Positions 1-13,906 of a stretch of 51,359 bases of DNA are shown here, one piece after another. The stretch spans positions 1 through 51,359 of the forward strand of contig NZ_JNWV01000049.1 in the NCBI RefSeq assembly GCF_000716535.1. The letters are read 5' to 3'. The notes under the pieces were generated by a model. The model saw only the letters and a list, made by a program, of their open reading frames with translations, was not told where the DNA came from and ran no database searches. Numbering within the stretch: the first letter of the stretch is position 1; the number at the start of each line of letters is the position of its first letter. This DNA comes from Streptomyces flaveolus. Its GTDB lineage: Bacteria; Actinomycetota; Actinomycetes; Streptomycetales; Streptomycetaceae. A program made the translations under genes and the position numbers.

Positions 1-97
1 GGAAACGCCCGGTTACATTCCGAACCCGGAAGCTAAGCCTCACAGCGCCGATGGTACTGCAGGGGGGACCCTGTGGGAGAGTAGGACGCCGCCGAAC
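1..97 (+). rRNA. rrf: 5S ribosomal RNA, 3' portion (5' end outside window)
   Basis: The window opens inside a 5S rRNA. The stretch from ACGCCCGGTTACATTCCGAA to GGAGAGTAGGACGCCGCC is the typical actinobacterial 5S 3' two-thirds, including the loop B/C region and the closing 3' helix strand. About 20 nt at the 5' end are missing. The gene is followed at once by a strong terminator, so this is the end of an rRNA operon running on the + strand. Confidence 0.95.
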
Positions 98-105
98 AAA
101 TTTTG

Positions 106-147
106 AAAAGGTCGGATCCTGAATTTCGGTTCAGGGTCCGGCCTTTT
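106..147 (+). terminator. rRNA operon terminator
   Basis: An 18-bp stem (106-123 pairs with 130-147, two G-T wobbles) with a six-base loop TTTCGG. The stem base is A-rich on the left and T-rich on the right. It lies immediately after 5S rRNA and fits an intrinsic terminator for the rRNA operon. Confidence 0.9.
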
Positions 148-196
148 TCCGTTGTGCGTAACGTGTCGTTCACGTTGCGAGCCCAGCATCCCAGAC

Positions 197-874
197 ATGG
201 GAACTGCAGCAATGCTCAGGGCCGCCGGCGTCGGAGTCGGTGACGAGGTCGTCGTACCGGCCTTCGGGAACGTCGAGGTCGCCGAGGCCGTGACGCTGGC
301 GGGCGCGCTCCCGGTGTTCGCGGACATAGATCCCGTGACCTACTGCCTCGACCCGGACGCGGTCGAGGCGGCCGTAACCGCCCGTACCGCCGCGGTGGTT
401 GTCGTCCACCGCTTCGGACGGCGGGCCGACATCGGGCGGTTGCACGCGCTCGGGCAGCGGCACGGGCTGCTGGTGCTGGAGCAGGGCGAGTCCGAGGCGC
501 CGTACGACGAGATAGCGCAGCGCAGGCAGCGGGCCGCCTATCTCGACGCCAAGTTGAAGGGCGTACGGACGCCGGACGGCGGGGACGGGCACACCTATCA
601 GCAGTACGTCGTGCGGGTACCGGGGAACGGCCGGCCGGACCGGGACGCCTTCGCGCGGGCCGTGCGGGCCAAGGGAGTCGAGTGCCGGGTGCCGGTGAAG
701 ACGCCCGTGCACCGGCTGCCGGAGTTCCGTCGGTGCATGTCGTTGCCGCAGACCGAGCTCGCCGCCGACGAAACGCTCGCGCTGCCCGTGGACGCCGCGC
801 TCACCAAGCGGGAGATGCACCGCATCGTGTCCGCCTGCAACGCCCTGGGCGGTCTGCTTCAGCCCGCCTTCTGA
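197..874 (+). CDS. DegT/DnrJ/EryC1/StrS aminotransferase-like protein, internally shortened
   Basis: A 225-residue protein related to sugar aminotransferases of the DegT/DnrJ/EryC1/StrS family. It keeps the GTAAM...GVGVGDEVVVPAF segment, the cofactor-domain strand PVFADIDP, and the C-terminal domain (HTYQQYVVRVPG onward). Normal members have about 370 residues. Here the N-terminal 30-40 residues and the central block that carries the PLP-binding lysine are absent: the protein passes from HGLLVLEQGES straight to the QRRQRAAYLDAKL helix. It is therefore probably not a PLP aminotransferase, and is either a remnant or a repurposed pseudoenzyme. The ATG at 197 has no convincing ribosome binding site; an in-frame TTG at 152 is possible. 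The stop codon sits in a perfect 11-nt tandem duplication (870-891). Confidence 0.7.
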   Translation: MGTAAMLRAAGVGVGDEVVVPAFGNVEVAEAVTLAGALPVFADIDPVTYCLDPDAVEAAVTARTAAVVVVHRFGRRADIGRLHALGQRHGLLVLEQGESEAPYDEIAQRRQRAAYLDAKLKGVRTPDGGDGHTYQQYVVRVPGNGRPDRDAFARAVRAKGVECRVPVKTPVHRLPEFRRCMSLPQTELAADETLALPVDAALTKREMHRIVSACNALGGLLQPAF

Positions 875-902
875 CCGGGCTCTGACCGGGCACCGTACGA
901 AT

Positions 903-932
903 TTGGGAACTCGGGCCTGCTCGGGGTACAGT
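903..932 (+). promoter_or_regulatory. Promoter of tRNA-Thr
   Basis: TTGGGA (903-908), an 18-nt spacer and TACAGT (927-932) resemble a housekeeping sigma-HrdB promoter. It lies 37 nt upstream of the mature tRNA end. Confidence 0.6.
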
Positions 933-969
933 TTCTTCGTCGCCGCGAGGGAAACCTCGAAAACGACAG

Positions 970-1045
970 GCCCCTATAGCTCAGTCGGCAGAGCGTCTCC
1001 ATGGTAAGGAGAAGGTCAACGGTTCGATTCCGTTTGGGGGCTCCA
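970..1045 (+). tRNA. tRNA-Thr (GGT anticodon)
   Basis: A complete cloverleaf. The 7-bp acceptor stem pairs GCCCCTA with TGGGGGC (one G-T pair). The anticodon stem TCTCC/GGAGA encloses the loop ATGGTAA, giving anticodon GGT for Thr ACC/ACT. The T arm is AACGG-TTCGATT-CCGTT. The 3' CCA is encoded (1043-1045). A terminator follows directly. Confidence 0.95.
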
Positions 1046-1046
1046 G

Positions 1047-1080
1047 AAAAAAGGCCCCACCCTTACGGGTGGGGCCTTTT
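1047..1080. terminator. Bidirectional terminator between tRNA-Thr and osaC
   Basis: A perfect 10-bp stem GGCCCCACCC/GGGTGGGGCC (1053-1062 with 1067-1076), loop TTAC, with an A tract on the left and a T tract on the right. It can serve both the tRNA (+) and the convergent osaC (-). Confidence 0.9.
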
Positions 1081-1089
1081 CGTGCTCCC

Positions 1090-3849
1090 TCAGGCGTCCT
1101 TGTGGATTCCCGGGACCCGCATCGCCAGAATCGCCATGTCGTCGGACGGAGCGTCGGAGGCGAACCGCTCCACCGCGCGCATGATGCGTGCCGCGACCGC
1201 GCCCGCCGTCAGACCCGTGCACGTCGTGAGGACGTCGGCGAGGCCGTCGTCGCCCAGCATGCGCGAGCCCTCCCGGCGTTCGGTCACGCCGTCCGTGACG
1301 CAGAGCAGCACGTCACCCGGGTCGAGGGTGACCGTCTCCTCGTACAGCTCCAGGTCCTCGATGACGCCCAGCAGCGGCTGCGGTTCAGCCGCGGCGAGCA
1401 CCGTGCCGTCCTGGCGCAGGCGCAGCGGGAGCGGGTGGCCGGCGCAGACCACCTTCAGTTCGGCGCTGCCGTCCTCCTGCGGGCGCATCTCGCCGTAGAG
1501 GAGGGTCAGGAAGCGGCTGCGGTCGCCCTCGTCGAGGATCGCGGAGTTCAGGCGCTCCAGCACGGCCGGGCCGGACAGGCCCTCGCGGGCCAGCAGGCGC
1601 AGGGCGTGCCGGGCCAGGCCGGTGACCGCCGCCGCGTTGGGGCCCGTACCGCAGACGTCCCCGATCGCGAAGCCGTAGGCGCCGTCGCCGATGGGGAAGA
1701 GGTCGTAGAAGTCGCCGCCGACCTCGTTGCCCTCGCCGGCCGCGCGGTAGATGACCTCGACCTCGACGCCGTCGATCTGCGGCAGGCCCGGCGGGAGCAG
1801 GCTGCGCTGGAGGGACTGGCTGATGGCCGTGCGCTCCGAGTACAGGCGGGCGTTGTCCAGGGCGAGGGCGGCCCGGCGGCTCAAGTCCTCGGCGAGTTCC
1901 AGGATTTCCTGGCGGAAGTGCTCGTCGGTGGGCTTGCCGAGGGTCAGCATGCCGATGACCCGGTTGCGGGCGACGAGCGGCAGGACGACCGTCTCACCGC
2001 CGACCGCGGAGGCCGTCGCGAGCGTCGGGCCGATGCCGGAGGCGATCTGGTGCGTGGGGCCGCCGGCCAGGCCCAGGCTGCGCATGGAGGTGCGCAGGGC
2101 GGCCTGGTGGGCGACCTCGCCGGGGGCCGTCCACACGCGGGCGCCGGGCGTCGGCACCGGGTCCGGCGGGGGGACCTTCGACAGCAACGACTTGATGCCG
2201 TCGATGAGTTCCTCGTCCTCGTGCAGGACGTACGACAGGTAGGGCTCGGAGGCCTGGTCGGCGATCGTGTAGACCGCGCACCAGGTGGCCAGGGTCGGGA
2301 CCGTCATCTGGGCCATCAGGGCGAGGGTCTGGTCGCGGTCCAGGGTTCCGGCCAGCAGGTCGGAGGCCTCGACCAGGAAGCTCAGGGAGCCGCGGCGCAG
2401 CCGTTCCAGTTCGCCGAGGCGGGCCGACTCGACGGCCAGGGCGATGCGGTCGGCGGCGAACTGCAGGCGCAGCGCCTCCTCGTTGGTGTACCGGCCGGGT
2501 GCCTCCGCCGCGACGCCGAGGGAGCCGGTGAGGCGGCCCTCGACCTTGAGCGGGACGGTGACGACGGAGCGCATGCCGGTTCCGGCGAGCAGCGGTACGG
2601 CACCGGGGACGGCGGCGAGGTCGTCGTGGACGGCGGGCATGCGGGCGGAGCCGTAGCGGCCGGGGCCCGCTTCGACGGGTACGCGCGCGAAGCGCTGGCG
2701 GGCGGAGGGCAGGCCGGTGGAGGCGCGGACCTCCAGTTCCGTCTCGTCGTCGGTGGCGAGCAGGAGGAACGCGGAGTCGCCGTCGAGCATGTCGCGGGCG
2801 CGTTCCACCGTGCGCTGGAGGAGGCCGTCGAGGTCGTCCGGGGCGGGGGAGCCGATGAACACCTCGAAGGGGTCGGTGTTCTGCCCGTCGGCGGACGGGG
2901 CCGGGTCGGTGGCCGGGACGCGGGACGGGGTCTGCAGGACGGCGCGCTCGTGGTCGCGGACGAGGAGGCAGACGGTGGAGGGTTCGCCGCCGGTGTCGCG
3001 GACCCGGAGGTGGGAGGCGTACACCTGGGCCACGCGGCCGTCGGTGCCGCGGATGCCGTAGGTGCCCTCCCAGCGGGAGAGCTGGAGGGCCTCGGCGATG
3101 CCGGTGCCGGTGCCCGGGGTGTGCGGCCAGGCGGCCAGGTCGGTGAGGGGCTTGCCGATGACCTCGGACGCCGGGTAGCCGAACAGCTCCTCGGCGTCCT
3201 CGTTCCAGGCGCTGACGTTGCCCTTCCGGTCGACCTGGAGGACGGCGACGCGGACCCGGCCGTCGGCCAGCGGGAGGAGGTCGGCGGGCAGGGCCGGGCC
3301 GGCGGTGCGGGTGCCGACCGGGCGTTCGGGGAGGTGGAGGTGGAACCAGACGTTCTTGTGGGTGGGGGTGTAGTCCACGCCCCAGCGGGCGGCCAGGGCC
3401 GCGCAGAGCTGGAGGCCGCGGCCGCCTTCGCGGTCGGGGCTGCTCATGGCGACGGCGGAGCTCTGGAGGGGGACCTCGCGCTCCGGGTAGCGGTCGGAGA
3501 CCTCGATGCGCACGCCGTCCTCGGTGCGCAGGCACAGCACCTCCGCGTGCGTGCCCGCGTGGACGACGGCGTTGGTCACCAACTCGCTGGTGAGGACGAC
3601 CGCGTCGTCGACGATGTCGGCGAACCCCCAGCCCTGGAGGGTGTCGCGGACGAAGGACCGGGCGGTCGCGACCGATCGTCCGACGGGCTCGAAACTGGCA
3701 GCCGCGCGCGCGGTGATCACAGAACTCCTCGGCCGGTTGTCGACATGCAGGGCTGCGTGGCCGGCCGGCTCGCTCCGCTGCTGCGGCATCAGCTCGCCCG
3801 TCGGCTGTGGCTCCGGGGGCTGTCCCCCGGGGATCAGTCCGGTGGTCAT
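1090..3849 (-). CDS. osaC: OsaC-type regulator: RsbW-like kinase, PAS, two GAF domains, PP2C phosphatase
   Basis: A 919-residue cytoplasmic regulator. From the N terminus: an RsbW/SpoIIAB-like ATPase (about 45-172, N box ELVTNAVVHA, glycine box GGRGLQL), a PAS domain (about 205-300), two GAF domains (about 330-485 and 500-660), and a SpoIIE/PP2C phosphatase (about 690-910). The phosphatase keeps the metal-binding motifs GGDFYD, GDVCGTGPNAA, VTDGVTE and SDDMAIL, so it looks active. The architecture, and the position divergent from osaA-osaB, match OsaC of S. coelicolor, known to act on sigma-B after osmotic shock. The ATG at 3849 was chosen, with GGAGG 14 nt upstream; an in-frame TTG at 3936, preceded by GAAGG, would add 29 residues. 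The gene is convergent with tRNA-Thr. Confidence 0.9.
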   Translation of the reverse strand: MTTGLIPGGQPPEPQPTGELMPQQRSEPAGHAALHVDNRPRSSVITARAAASFEPVGRSVATARSFVRDTLQGWGFADIVDDAVVLTSELVTNAVVHAGTHAEVLCLRTEDGVRIEVSDRYPEREVPLQSSAVAMSSPDREGGRGLQLCAALAARWGVDYTPTHKNVWFHLHLPERPVGTRTAGPALPADLLPLADGRVRVAVLQVDRKGNVSAWNEDAEELFGYPASEVIGKPLTDLAAWPHTPGTGTGIAEALQLSRWEGTYGIRGTDGRVAQVYASHLRVRDTGGEPSTVCLLVRDHERAVLQTPSRVPATDPAPSADGQNTDPFEVFIGSPAPDDLDGLLQRTVERARDMLDGDSAFLLLATDDETELEVRASTGLPSARQRFARVPVEAGPGRYGSARMPAVHDDLAAVPGAVPLLAGTGMRSVVTVPLKVEGRLTGSLGVAAEAPGRYTNEEALRLQFAADRIALAVESARLGELERLRRGSLSFLVEASDLLAGTLDRDQTLALMAQMTVPTLATWCAVYTIADQASEPYLSYVLHEDEELIDGIKSLLSKVPPPDPVPTPGARVWTAPGEVAHQAALRTSMRSLGLAGGPTHQIASGIGPTLATASAVGGETVVLPLVARNRVIGMLTLGKPTDEHFRQEILELAEDLSRRAALALDNARLYSERTAISQSLQRSLLPPGLPQIDGVEVEVIYRAAGEGNEVGGDFYDLFPIGDGAYGFAIGDVCGTGPNAAAVTGLARHALRLLAREGLSGPAVLERLNSAILDEGDRSRFLTLLYGEMRPQEDGSAELKVVCAGHPLPLRLRQDGTVLAAAEPQPLLGVIEDLELYEETVTLDPGDVLLCVTDGVTERREGSRMLGDDGLADVLTTCTGLTAGAVAARIMRAVERFASDAPSDDMAILAMRVPGIHKDA

Positions 3850-4260
3850 GGTGTCCGGCCGCCCCTCCGATGCCCGCTCGTACTCGTGCCACCGCCCAGA
3901 CCGGTCGGACCGGTGCGGCTGGACAGCCGCATGCAAGGTTACTTACCTTCGCGGTCCGAGCGGATGCCGGTCGCCGGTGTTTACGCCCCCAGGGTGTGCG
4001 GACGATGTGCGAAGCTGCCGAACTGTTATGGCCGGGTTCGGCCGGGGTGAAACACTGGGCAAGCTTCTGATGAAGGTCGGGTCGGGCTGCGTGTGTTGCG
4101 TGTACGGCGGGCAGCAGCCCCTGGTGTGGCCGGATCTCGTCTGGCAGAAATACGCAGCAGTAACCGGTACGCGGAAGTAACCGGTATGCCGATGACCGGC
4201 AGGCCGGGGCCGACGCGGCCGAGCACAGCAGTAACGGTCTACCCCTCCGGGAGGGACACA
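3850..4260. promoter_or_regulatory. Divergent osaC/osaA control region with repeated AGTAAC(C)GGT
   Basis: This 411-nt non-coding region separates osaC (-) from osaA (+). AGTAACCGGTA occurs at 4159-4169 and 4176-4186 (17 nt apart), and AGTAACGGT at 4230-4238, all on the osaA side. These are candidate binding sites. I could not identify a convincing sigma-B promoter (GNTT spacer GGGTAY type) by eye. The first 87 nt may be coding if osaC uses the TTG at 3936. Confidence 0.4.
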
Positions 4261-9720
<5,460 letters not shown>

Positions 9721-10003
9721 CCGCGGTGAGCGGATCGGACGGGTGCGCGGTGAACGCCGGGGGAACCTCCGGCGGCCCCCGGGAGTTGCTGCATGATGAA
9801 GGCCGGGTACGCGCGGGAATCCCGGATTCCGGGAACCATACGGGGTCTCGCCGCGTTTCCGCTATGTGCACAGTGACATCGCGGTGACAGGGTGTGTCGA
9901 CAGGCGGGGTGCGGCTACGATGACCGGCACAAGGACGGGCGGCGAAAGGGAGTCGTCCCCTGGGGCGGCGCCCGGTGTACCGCCGGGGCGAGGAGGGCGG
10001 GCC
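9721..10003. promoter_or_regulatory. osaA-osaB intergenic region with palindrome and GTGACA direct repeat
   Basis: A 283-nt gap without a plausible gene. It holds the palindrome GGAATCC-C-GGATTCC (9816-9830), a GTGACA direct repeat with 11-nt spacing (9873-9878 and 9884-9889), and TGTCGACA (9895-9902). These suggest that osaB may have its own control rather than only read-through from osaA. I see no clear -35/-10 pair. Confidence 0.35.
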
Positions 10004-10684
10004 ATGGTGCAGAAGGCCAAGATCCTCCTGGTCGATGACCGGCCGGAGAATCTGCTGGCGCTGGAGGCCATCCTCTCTGCGCTCGATCAGACGCTGGTGC
10101 GGGCATCGAGCGGGGAGGAAGCGCTCAAAGCGCTGCTCACGGACGATTTCGCGGTCATTCTGCTGGACGTCCAGATGCCGGGCATGGACGGGTTCGAGAC
10201 CGCCGCGCACATCAAGCGGCGCGAGCGCACCCGGGACATCCCGATCATCTTCCTCACGGCGATCAACCACGGCCCGCACCACACCTTCCGGGGGTACGCG
10301 GCGGGCGCGGTGGACTACATCAGCAAGCCGTTCGACCCGTGGGTGCTGCGCGCGAAGGTCTCGGTCTTCGTCGAGCTGTACATGAAGAACTGCCAGCTTC
10401 GGGAGCAGGCGGCGCTGCTGCGGCTCCAGTTGGAGGGCGGTGGCAAGGGCGGATCCGCCGGCAAGGAGTCGGCAGGGCTCCTCGCCGAGCTGTCCGCGCG
10501 GCTCGCGGCCGTCGAGGAGCAGGCGGAGGCGCTGTCCAAGCAGTTGGACGACGACTCCGCGGACGCGGCCGCGGTGGCCACGGCGGCCCATCTGGAGCGC
10601 AAACTCACCGGGTTGCGCCGCGCCCTCGACGCCCTGGAGCCGGGCGCGGGCGGCGCCGGTGCCTCGGTGCCCTCGCAGAACTGA
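10004..10684 (+). CDS. osaB: OsaB-type response regulator with C-terminal coiled coil
   Basis: A 226-residue response regulator. The receiver domain (1-125) has the acidic pair in ILLVDDRPENL, phospho-acceptor D55 in VILLDVQMPGMDGF, and K in YISKPFDP. The remaining hundred residues are Ala/Glu/Leu-rich and probably coiled coil (LLAELSARLAAVEEQAEALS). There is no recognisable DNA-binding domain, so output is likely through protein contacts. It matches OsaB, the partner of OsaA in osmoadaptation and aerial development. The ATG at 10004 is preceded by an ideal GGAGG. The stop codon lies in the first unit of a 17-nt tandem array. Confidence 0.92.
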   Translation: MVQKAKILLVDDRPENLLALEAILSALDQTLVRASSGEEALKALLTDDFAVILLDVQMPGMDGFETAAHIKRRERTRDIPIIFLTAINHGPHHTFRGYAAGAVDYISKPFDPWVLRAKVSVFVELYMKNCQLREQAALLRLQLEGGGKGGSAGKESAGLLAELSARLAAVEEQAEALSKQLDDDSADAAAVATAAHLERKLTGLRRALDALEPGAGGAGASVPSQN

Positions 10685-10759
10685 CGAACCGGCAGAGCTG
10701 ACGTACACGCAGGACTGAGCCCACGCGGAACGGACGTACGCGCGGAACTGACGTGCGCC
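10676..10759 (+). repeat. Five 17-nt tandem repeats starting at the osaB stop codon
   Basis: Units begin at 10676, 10693, 10710, 10726 and 10743 (lengths 17, 17, 16, 17, 17). Examples are CAGAACTGACGAACCGG, CAGAGCTGACGTACACG and CGGAACTGACGTGCGCC. The first unit contains the last osaB codons and its TGA; four of the five units keep the TGA. Confidence 0.75.
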
Positions 10760-10793
10760 GCGACCGGGTCGCGGATGAGCGTGCGTCAGTTCC
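10744..10793. terminator. Nested hairpin after osaB, probable terminator
   Basis: Outer arms GGAACTGACG (10744-10753) and CGTCAGTTCC (10784-10793) enclose the inner hairpin CCGCGACC/GGTCGCGG. There is no T tract. The left outer arm is the last unit of the 17-nt array. Confidence 0.5.
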
Positions 10794-10873
10794 GGGCCTC
10801 CGCAGGCACGACACGAACGGGTGAAGCTGTGGGCACACGTGTCCGTTGTCGTCTCCCCCGGTAACCTCACACC

Positions 10874-13624
10874 ATGGCCTCACGTCCCTCCGCAGCCAAG
10901 AAGCAGCCCGCCAAGAAGGCGGCGGCTCCCGCGAAGGCTCCGGCGAAGAAGGCCGCCCCGAGGAAAGCCCCGGCCAAGAGGGCGCCCGCCAAGAAGGTCT
11001 CGGCGAAGAAGGCCGCGCCCGCCAAGCCGGCGCCCAGCCCGACCGGTGGCCTGTACCGGCTCGTGCGCGCCCTCTGGCTCGGCCTGGCGCACGCCGTCGG
11101 CGCCGTCTTCCGCGGCATAGGGCAGGGCGCGAAGAACCTCGACCCGGCCCACCGTAAGGACGGCGTCGCGCTGCTGCTGCTCGGCATCGCCCTGATCGTC
11201 GCCGCCGGTACCTGGGCGGATCTGCGGGGGCCCGTCGGTGACCTGGTCGAGATCCTGGTCACCGGCGCCTTCGGCCGGCTCGACCTGCTGGTGCCGATAC
11301 TGCTCGCGGTGATCGCCGTACGGTTCATCCGGCACCCGGAGCAGCCGGAGGCCAACGGGCGGATCGTGATCGGCCTGTCCGCGCTCGTCGTCGGCGTCCT
11401 CGGCCAGGTCCACATCGCCTGTGGCTCGCCCGCGCGCAGCGACGGCATGCAGGGCATAAGGGACGCCGGCGGCCTGATCGGCTGGGCGGCGGCCACCCCG
11501 CTGACGTACACCATGACCGACGTCCTCGCCGTACCGCTGCTGGTGCTGCTGACCGTCTTCGGACTGCTCGTGGTGACCGCCACCCCGGTCAACGCCATCC
11601 CGCAGCGGCTGCGGACGCTCGGCGTGCACCTGGGCGTGCTGCGCGACCCCGAGGAGGACGAGTTCGGGGAGGAGCACTACGACGAGCAGTGGGGCGAGGC
11701 GACGCCCGCGCGCCCCCGCAGACGCTCAGCCGCCCCGCAGACGTACGACCCCGACGGCGCCGAGGAGGAGGCCCTCTCGCAGCGCCGCGGGCGCCCCAGG
11801 CGTTCCGCGGTGCCCCAGCCGGACCTGCAGCGGCAGATGGACGCCGTGGACGTCGCGGCGGCGGCCGCCGCCGCGCTCGACGGCGCCGTCCTGCACGGCA
11901 TGCCGCCGTCCCCGCTCGTCGCCGACCTCACCCAGGGGGTGAGTGCGGGCGAGCGGGAGGACACCACGCCGGTGCCCGCGCCGGCGCCCGCCGCCGAACC
12001 GGCTCCCGCTCCTGCTCCCGCGCCGGTCCCGGCGGCCCGTCCCAAGCAGGAGAAGCTGACGACCGGCTCCGTCCCGGACCTGACCAAGAAGGCCCCGGAG
12101 GAGCCCCGCGACCTGCCCGCGCGCGCGGAGCAGCTCCAGCTCTCCGGCGACATCACCTACGCGCTGCCCTCCCTGGACCTGCTCCAGCGCGGCGGCCCCG
12201 GCAAGGCCCGCAGCGCGGCCAACGACGCCGTCGTCGCCTCGCTCACCCAGGTCTTCACCGAGTTCAAGGTCGACGCGCGCGTCACCGGCTTCACCCGCGG
12301 CCCGACGGTCACCCGCTACGAGGTCGAACTCGGCCCCGCCGTGAAGGTCGAGCGGATCACCGCGCTCACCAAGAACATCGCGTACGCGGTGGCCAGCCCC
12401 GACGTGCGGATCATCAGCCCGATCCCCGGCAAGTCCGCGGTCGGCATCGAGATCCCGAACACCGACCGGGAGATGGTCAACCTCGGCGACGTGCTGCGTC
12501 TCGCGGAGTCGGCGGAGGACGACGACCCGATGCTGGTCGCCTTCGGCAAGGACGTCGAGGGCGGGTACGTCATGCACTCGCTGGCGAAGATGCCGCACAT
12601 GCTGGTCGCCGGCGCCACCGGCTCCGGCAAGTCGTCCTGCATCAACTGCCTGATCACCTCGGTCATGATGCGGGCGACCCCGGAGGACGTCCGGATGATC
12701 CTGGTCGACCCCAAGCGCGTGGAGCTGACCGCCTACGAGGGCATCCCGCACCTGATCACGCCGATCATCACCAACCCCAAGCGGGCCGCCGAGGCGCTGC
12801 AGTGGGTGGTCCGCGAGATGGACCTGCGGTACGACGACCTGGCCGCCTACGGATACCGGCACATCGACGACTTCAACCGTGCGGTGCGCGAGGGCAAGGC
12901 CAAGCCGCCCGAGGGCAGCGAGCGCGAGCTGCAGCCGTACCCGTACCTGCTGGTGATCGTGGACGAGCTGGCCGACCTCATGATGGTCGCCCCGCGGGAC
13001 GTCGAGGACGCGATCGTGCGCATCACGCAGCTCGCGCGCGCGGCCGGCATCCACCTGGTGCTCGCCACCCAGCGCCCGTCGGTCGACGTGGTCACCGGTC
13101 TGATCAAGGCCAACGTGCCCTCCCGGCTGGCCTTCGCCACCTCCTCGCTGGCCGACTCCCGGGTCATCCTCGACCAGCCCGGCGCCGAGAAGCTCATCGG
13201 CAAGGGTGACGGCCTGTTCCTGCCGATGGGCGCGAACAAGCCCACGCGTATGCAGGGCGCGTTCGTGACCGAGGAGGAGGTCGCGGCCGTCGTCCGGCAC
13301 TGCAAGGAGCAGATGGCGCCGGTCTTCCGGGACGACGTCACCGTGGGCACCAAGCAGAAGAAGGAGATCGACGAGGACATCGGCGACGACCTCGACCTGC
13401 TGTGCCAGGCGGCCGAGCTGGTCGTCTCCACCCAGTTCGGCTCGACGTCCATGCTCCAGCGCAAGCTGCGCGTCGGCTTCGCCAAGGCCGGGCGGCTCAT
13501 GGACCTCATGGAGTCCCGCAACATCGTGGGGCCGAGCGAGGGCTCCAAGGCGCGTGACGTCCTCGTGAAGCCCGACGACCTGGACGGTGTGCTCGCCGTG
13601 ATCCGTGGGGAGTCGGAGGGGTGA
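10874..13624 (+). CDS. ftsK: DNA translocase FtsK
   Basis: A 916-residue FtsK/SpoIIIE translocase that pumps chromosomal DNA through closing septa, important in sporulation septation. Residues 1-55 are a Lys/Ala/Pro-rich basic tail (AKKA/APAKK repeats, histone H1-like). About four membrane helices lie at 95-245. A Pro/Ala/Glu-rich linker (about 270-415) precedes the RecA-like motor with Walker A AGATGSGKS (K586) and Walker B VIVDE (D697). A gamma winged-helix domain (about 845-916; STSMLQRKLRVGFAKAGRLM) reads polar sequence motifs. Length and domain order are complete. The ATG at 10874 gives the expected start. The gene follows osaB and precedes a RodZ-like gene, as in other streptomycetes. 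Confidence 0.97.
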   Translation: MASRPSAAKKQPAKKAAAPAKAPAKKAAPRKAPAKRAPAKKVSAKKAAPAKPAPSPTGGLYRLVRALWLGLAHAVGAVFRGIGQGAKNLDPAHRKDGVALLLLGIALIVAAGTWADLRGPVGDLVEILVTGAFGRLDLLVPILLAVIAVRFIRHPEQPEANGRIVIGLSALVVGVLGQVHIACGSPARSDGMQGIRDAGGLIGWAAATPLTYTMTDVLAVPLLVLLTVFGLLVVTATPVNAIPQRLRTLGVHLGVLRDPEEDEFGEEHYDEQWGEATPARPRRRSAAPQTYDPDGAEEEALSQRRGRPRRSAVPQPDLQRQMDAVDVAAAAAAALDGAVLHGMPPSPLVADLTQGVSAGEREDTTPVPAPAPAAEPAPAPAPAPVPAARPKQEKLTTGSVPDLTKKAPEEPRDLPARAEQLQLSGDITYALPSLDLLQRGGPGKARSAANDAVVASLTQVFTEFKVDARVTGFTRGPTVTRYEVELGPAVKVERITALTKNIAYAVASPDVRIISPIPGKSAVGIEIPNTDREMVNLGDVLRLAESAEDDDPMLVAFGKDVEGGYVMHSLAKMPHMLVAGATGSGKSSCINCLITSVMMRATPEDVRMILVDPKRVELTAYEGIPHLITPIITNPKRAAEALQWVVREMDLRYDDLAAYGYRHIDDFNRAVREGKAKPPEGSERELQPYPYLLVIVDELADLMMVAPRDVEDAIVRITQLARAAGIHLVLATQRPSVDVVTGLIKANVPSRLAFATSSLADSRVILDQPGAEKLIGKGDGLFLPMGANKPTRMQGAFVTEEEVAAVVRHCKEQMAPVFRDDVTVGTKQKKEIDEDIGDDLDLLCQAAELVVSTQFGSTSMLQRKLRVGFAKAGRLMDLMESRNIVGPSEGSKARDVLVKPDDLDGVLAVIRGESEG

Positions 13625-13659
13625 GGCGCGAAGGGCCGTTCGGCGGACGCGGTTTACGC

Positions 13660-13906
13660 CGGGTGGCGGGACCGCCGTGACCCACCCGTTAGCCACCGGC
13701 GGGCAACCGTTTCCCTTTGTCGTACGTCCAGTTGAGCGAAAGGACAGGTAGGCGCCCCATCATGGGGTACCAGCCTGTCGAACCATCGGATTGTCCGTCC
13801 ATTCCGATGGCGCACAAATGTCCTACCGTCCGGTTGTCCCACCCTTTCGTACCCCCCCTAGACTGAGCTTCCAGCACAGGTGGCTACACGCTCGAAAGGC
13901 GCCCCC
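13660..13906 (+). promoter_or_regulatory. ftsK 3' region and promoter region of the RodZ-like gene
   Basis: Three inverted repeats are present: CGGGTGG/CCACCCG (13660-13666 and 13682-13688, possible ftsK terminator), CCCCATCATGGGG near 13755, and CCATCGGA/TCCGATGG (13783-13790 and 13803-13810). TTGTCC (13834-13839) and TAGACT (13859-13864) with a 19-nt spacer form a candidate promoter for the downstream gene. Confidence 0.4.

Noticed and set aside
970..1045. tRNA-Thr as the attachment site of an integrated element
   Set aside because: No integrase, no second copy of the tRNA 3' end and only core genes follow.
1069..4050. A 993-codon open frame antisense to osaC
   Set aside because: osaC has clear kinase, PAS, GAF and PP2C motifs on the other strand; this frame has none and lacks a ribosome binding site.
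13776..13790. TCGAAC near the ftsK 3' end as a second LexA box
   Set aside because: The right half-site GTTCGA is absent and the position is not upstream of an SOS-type gene.
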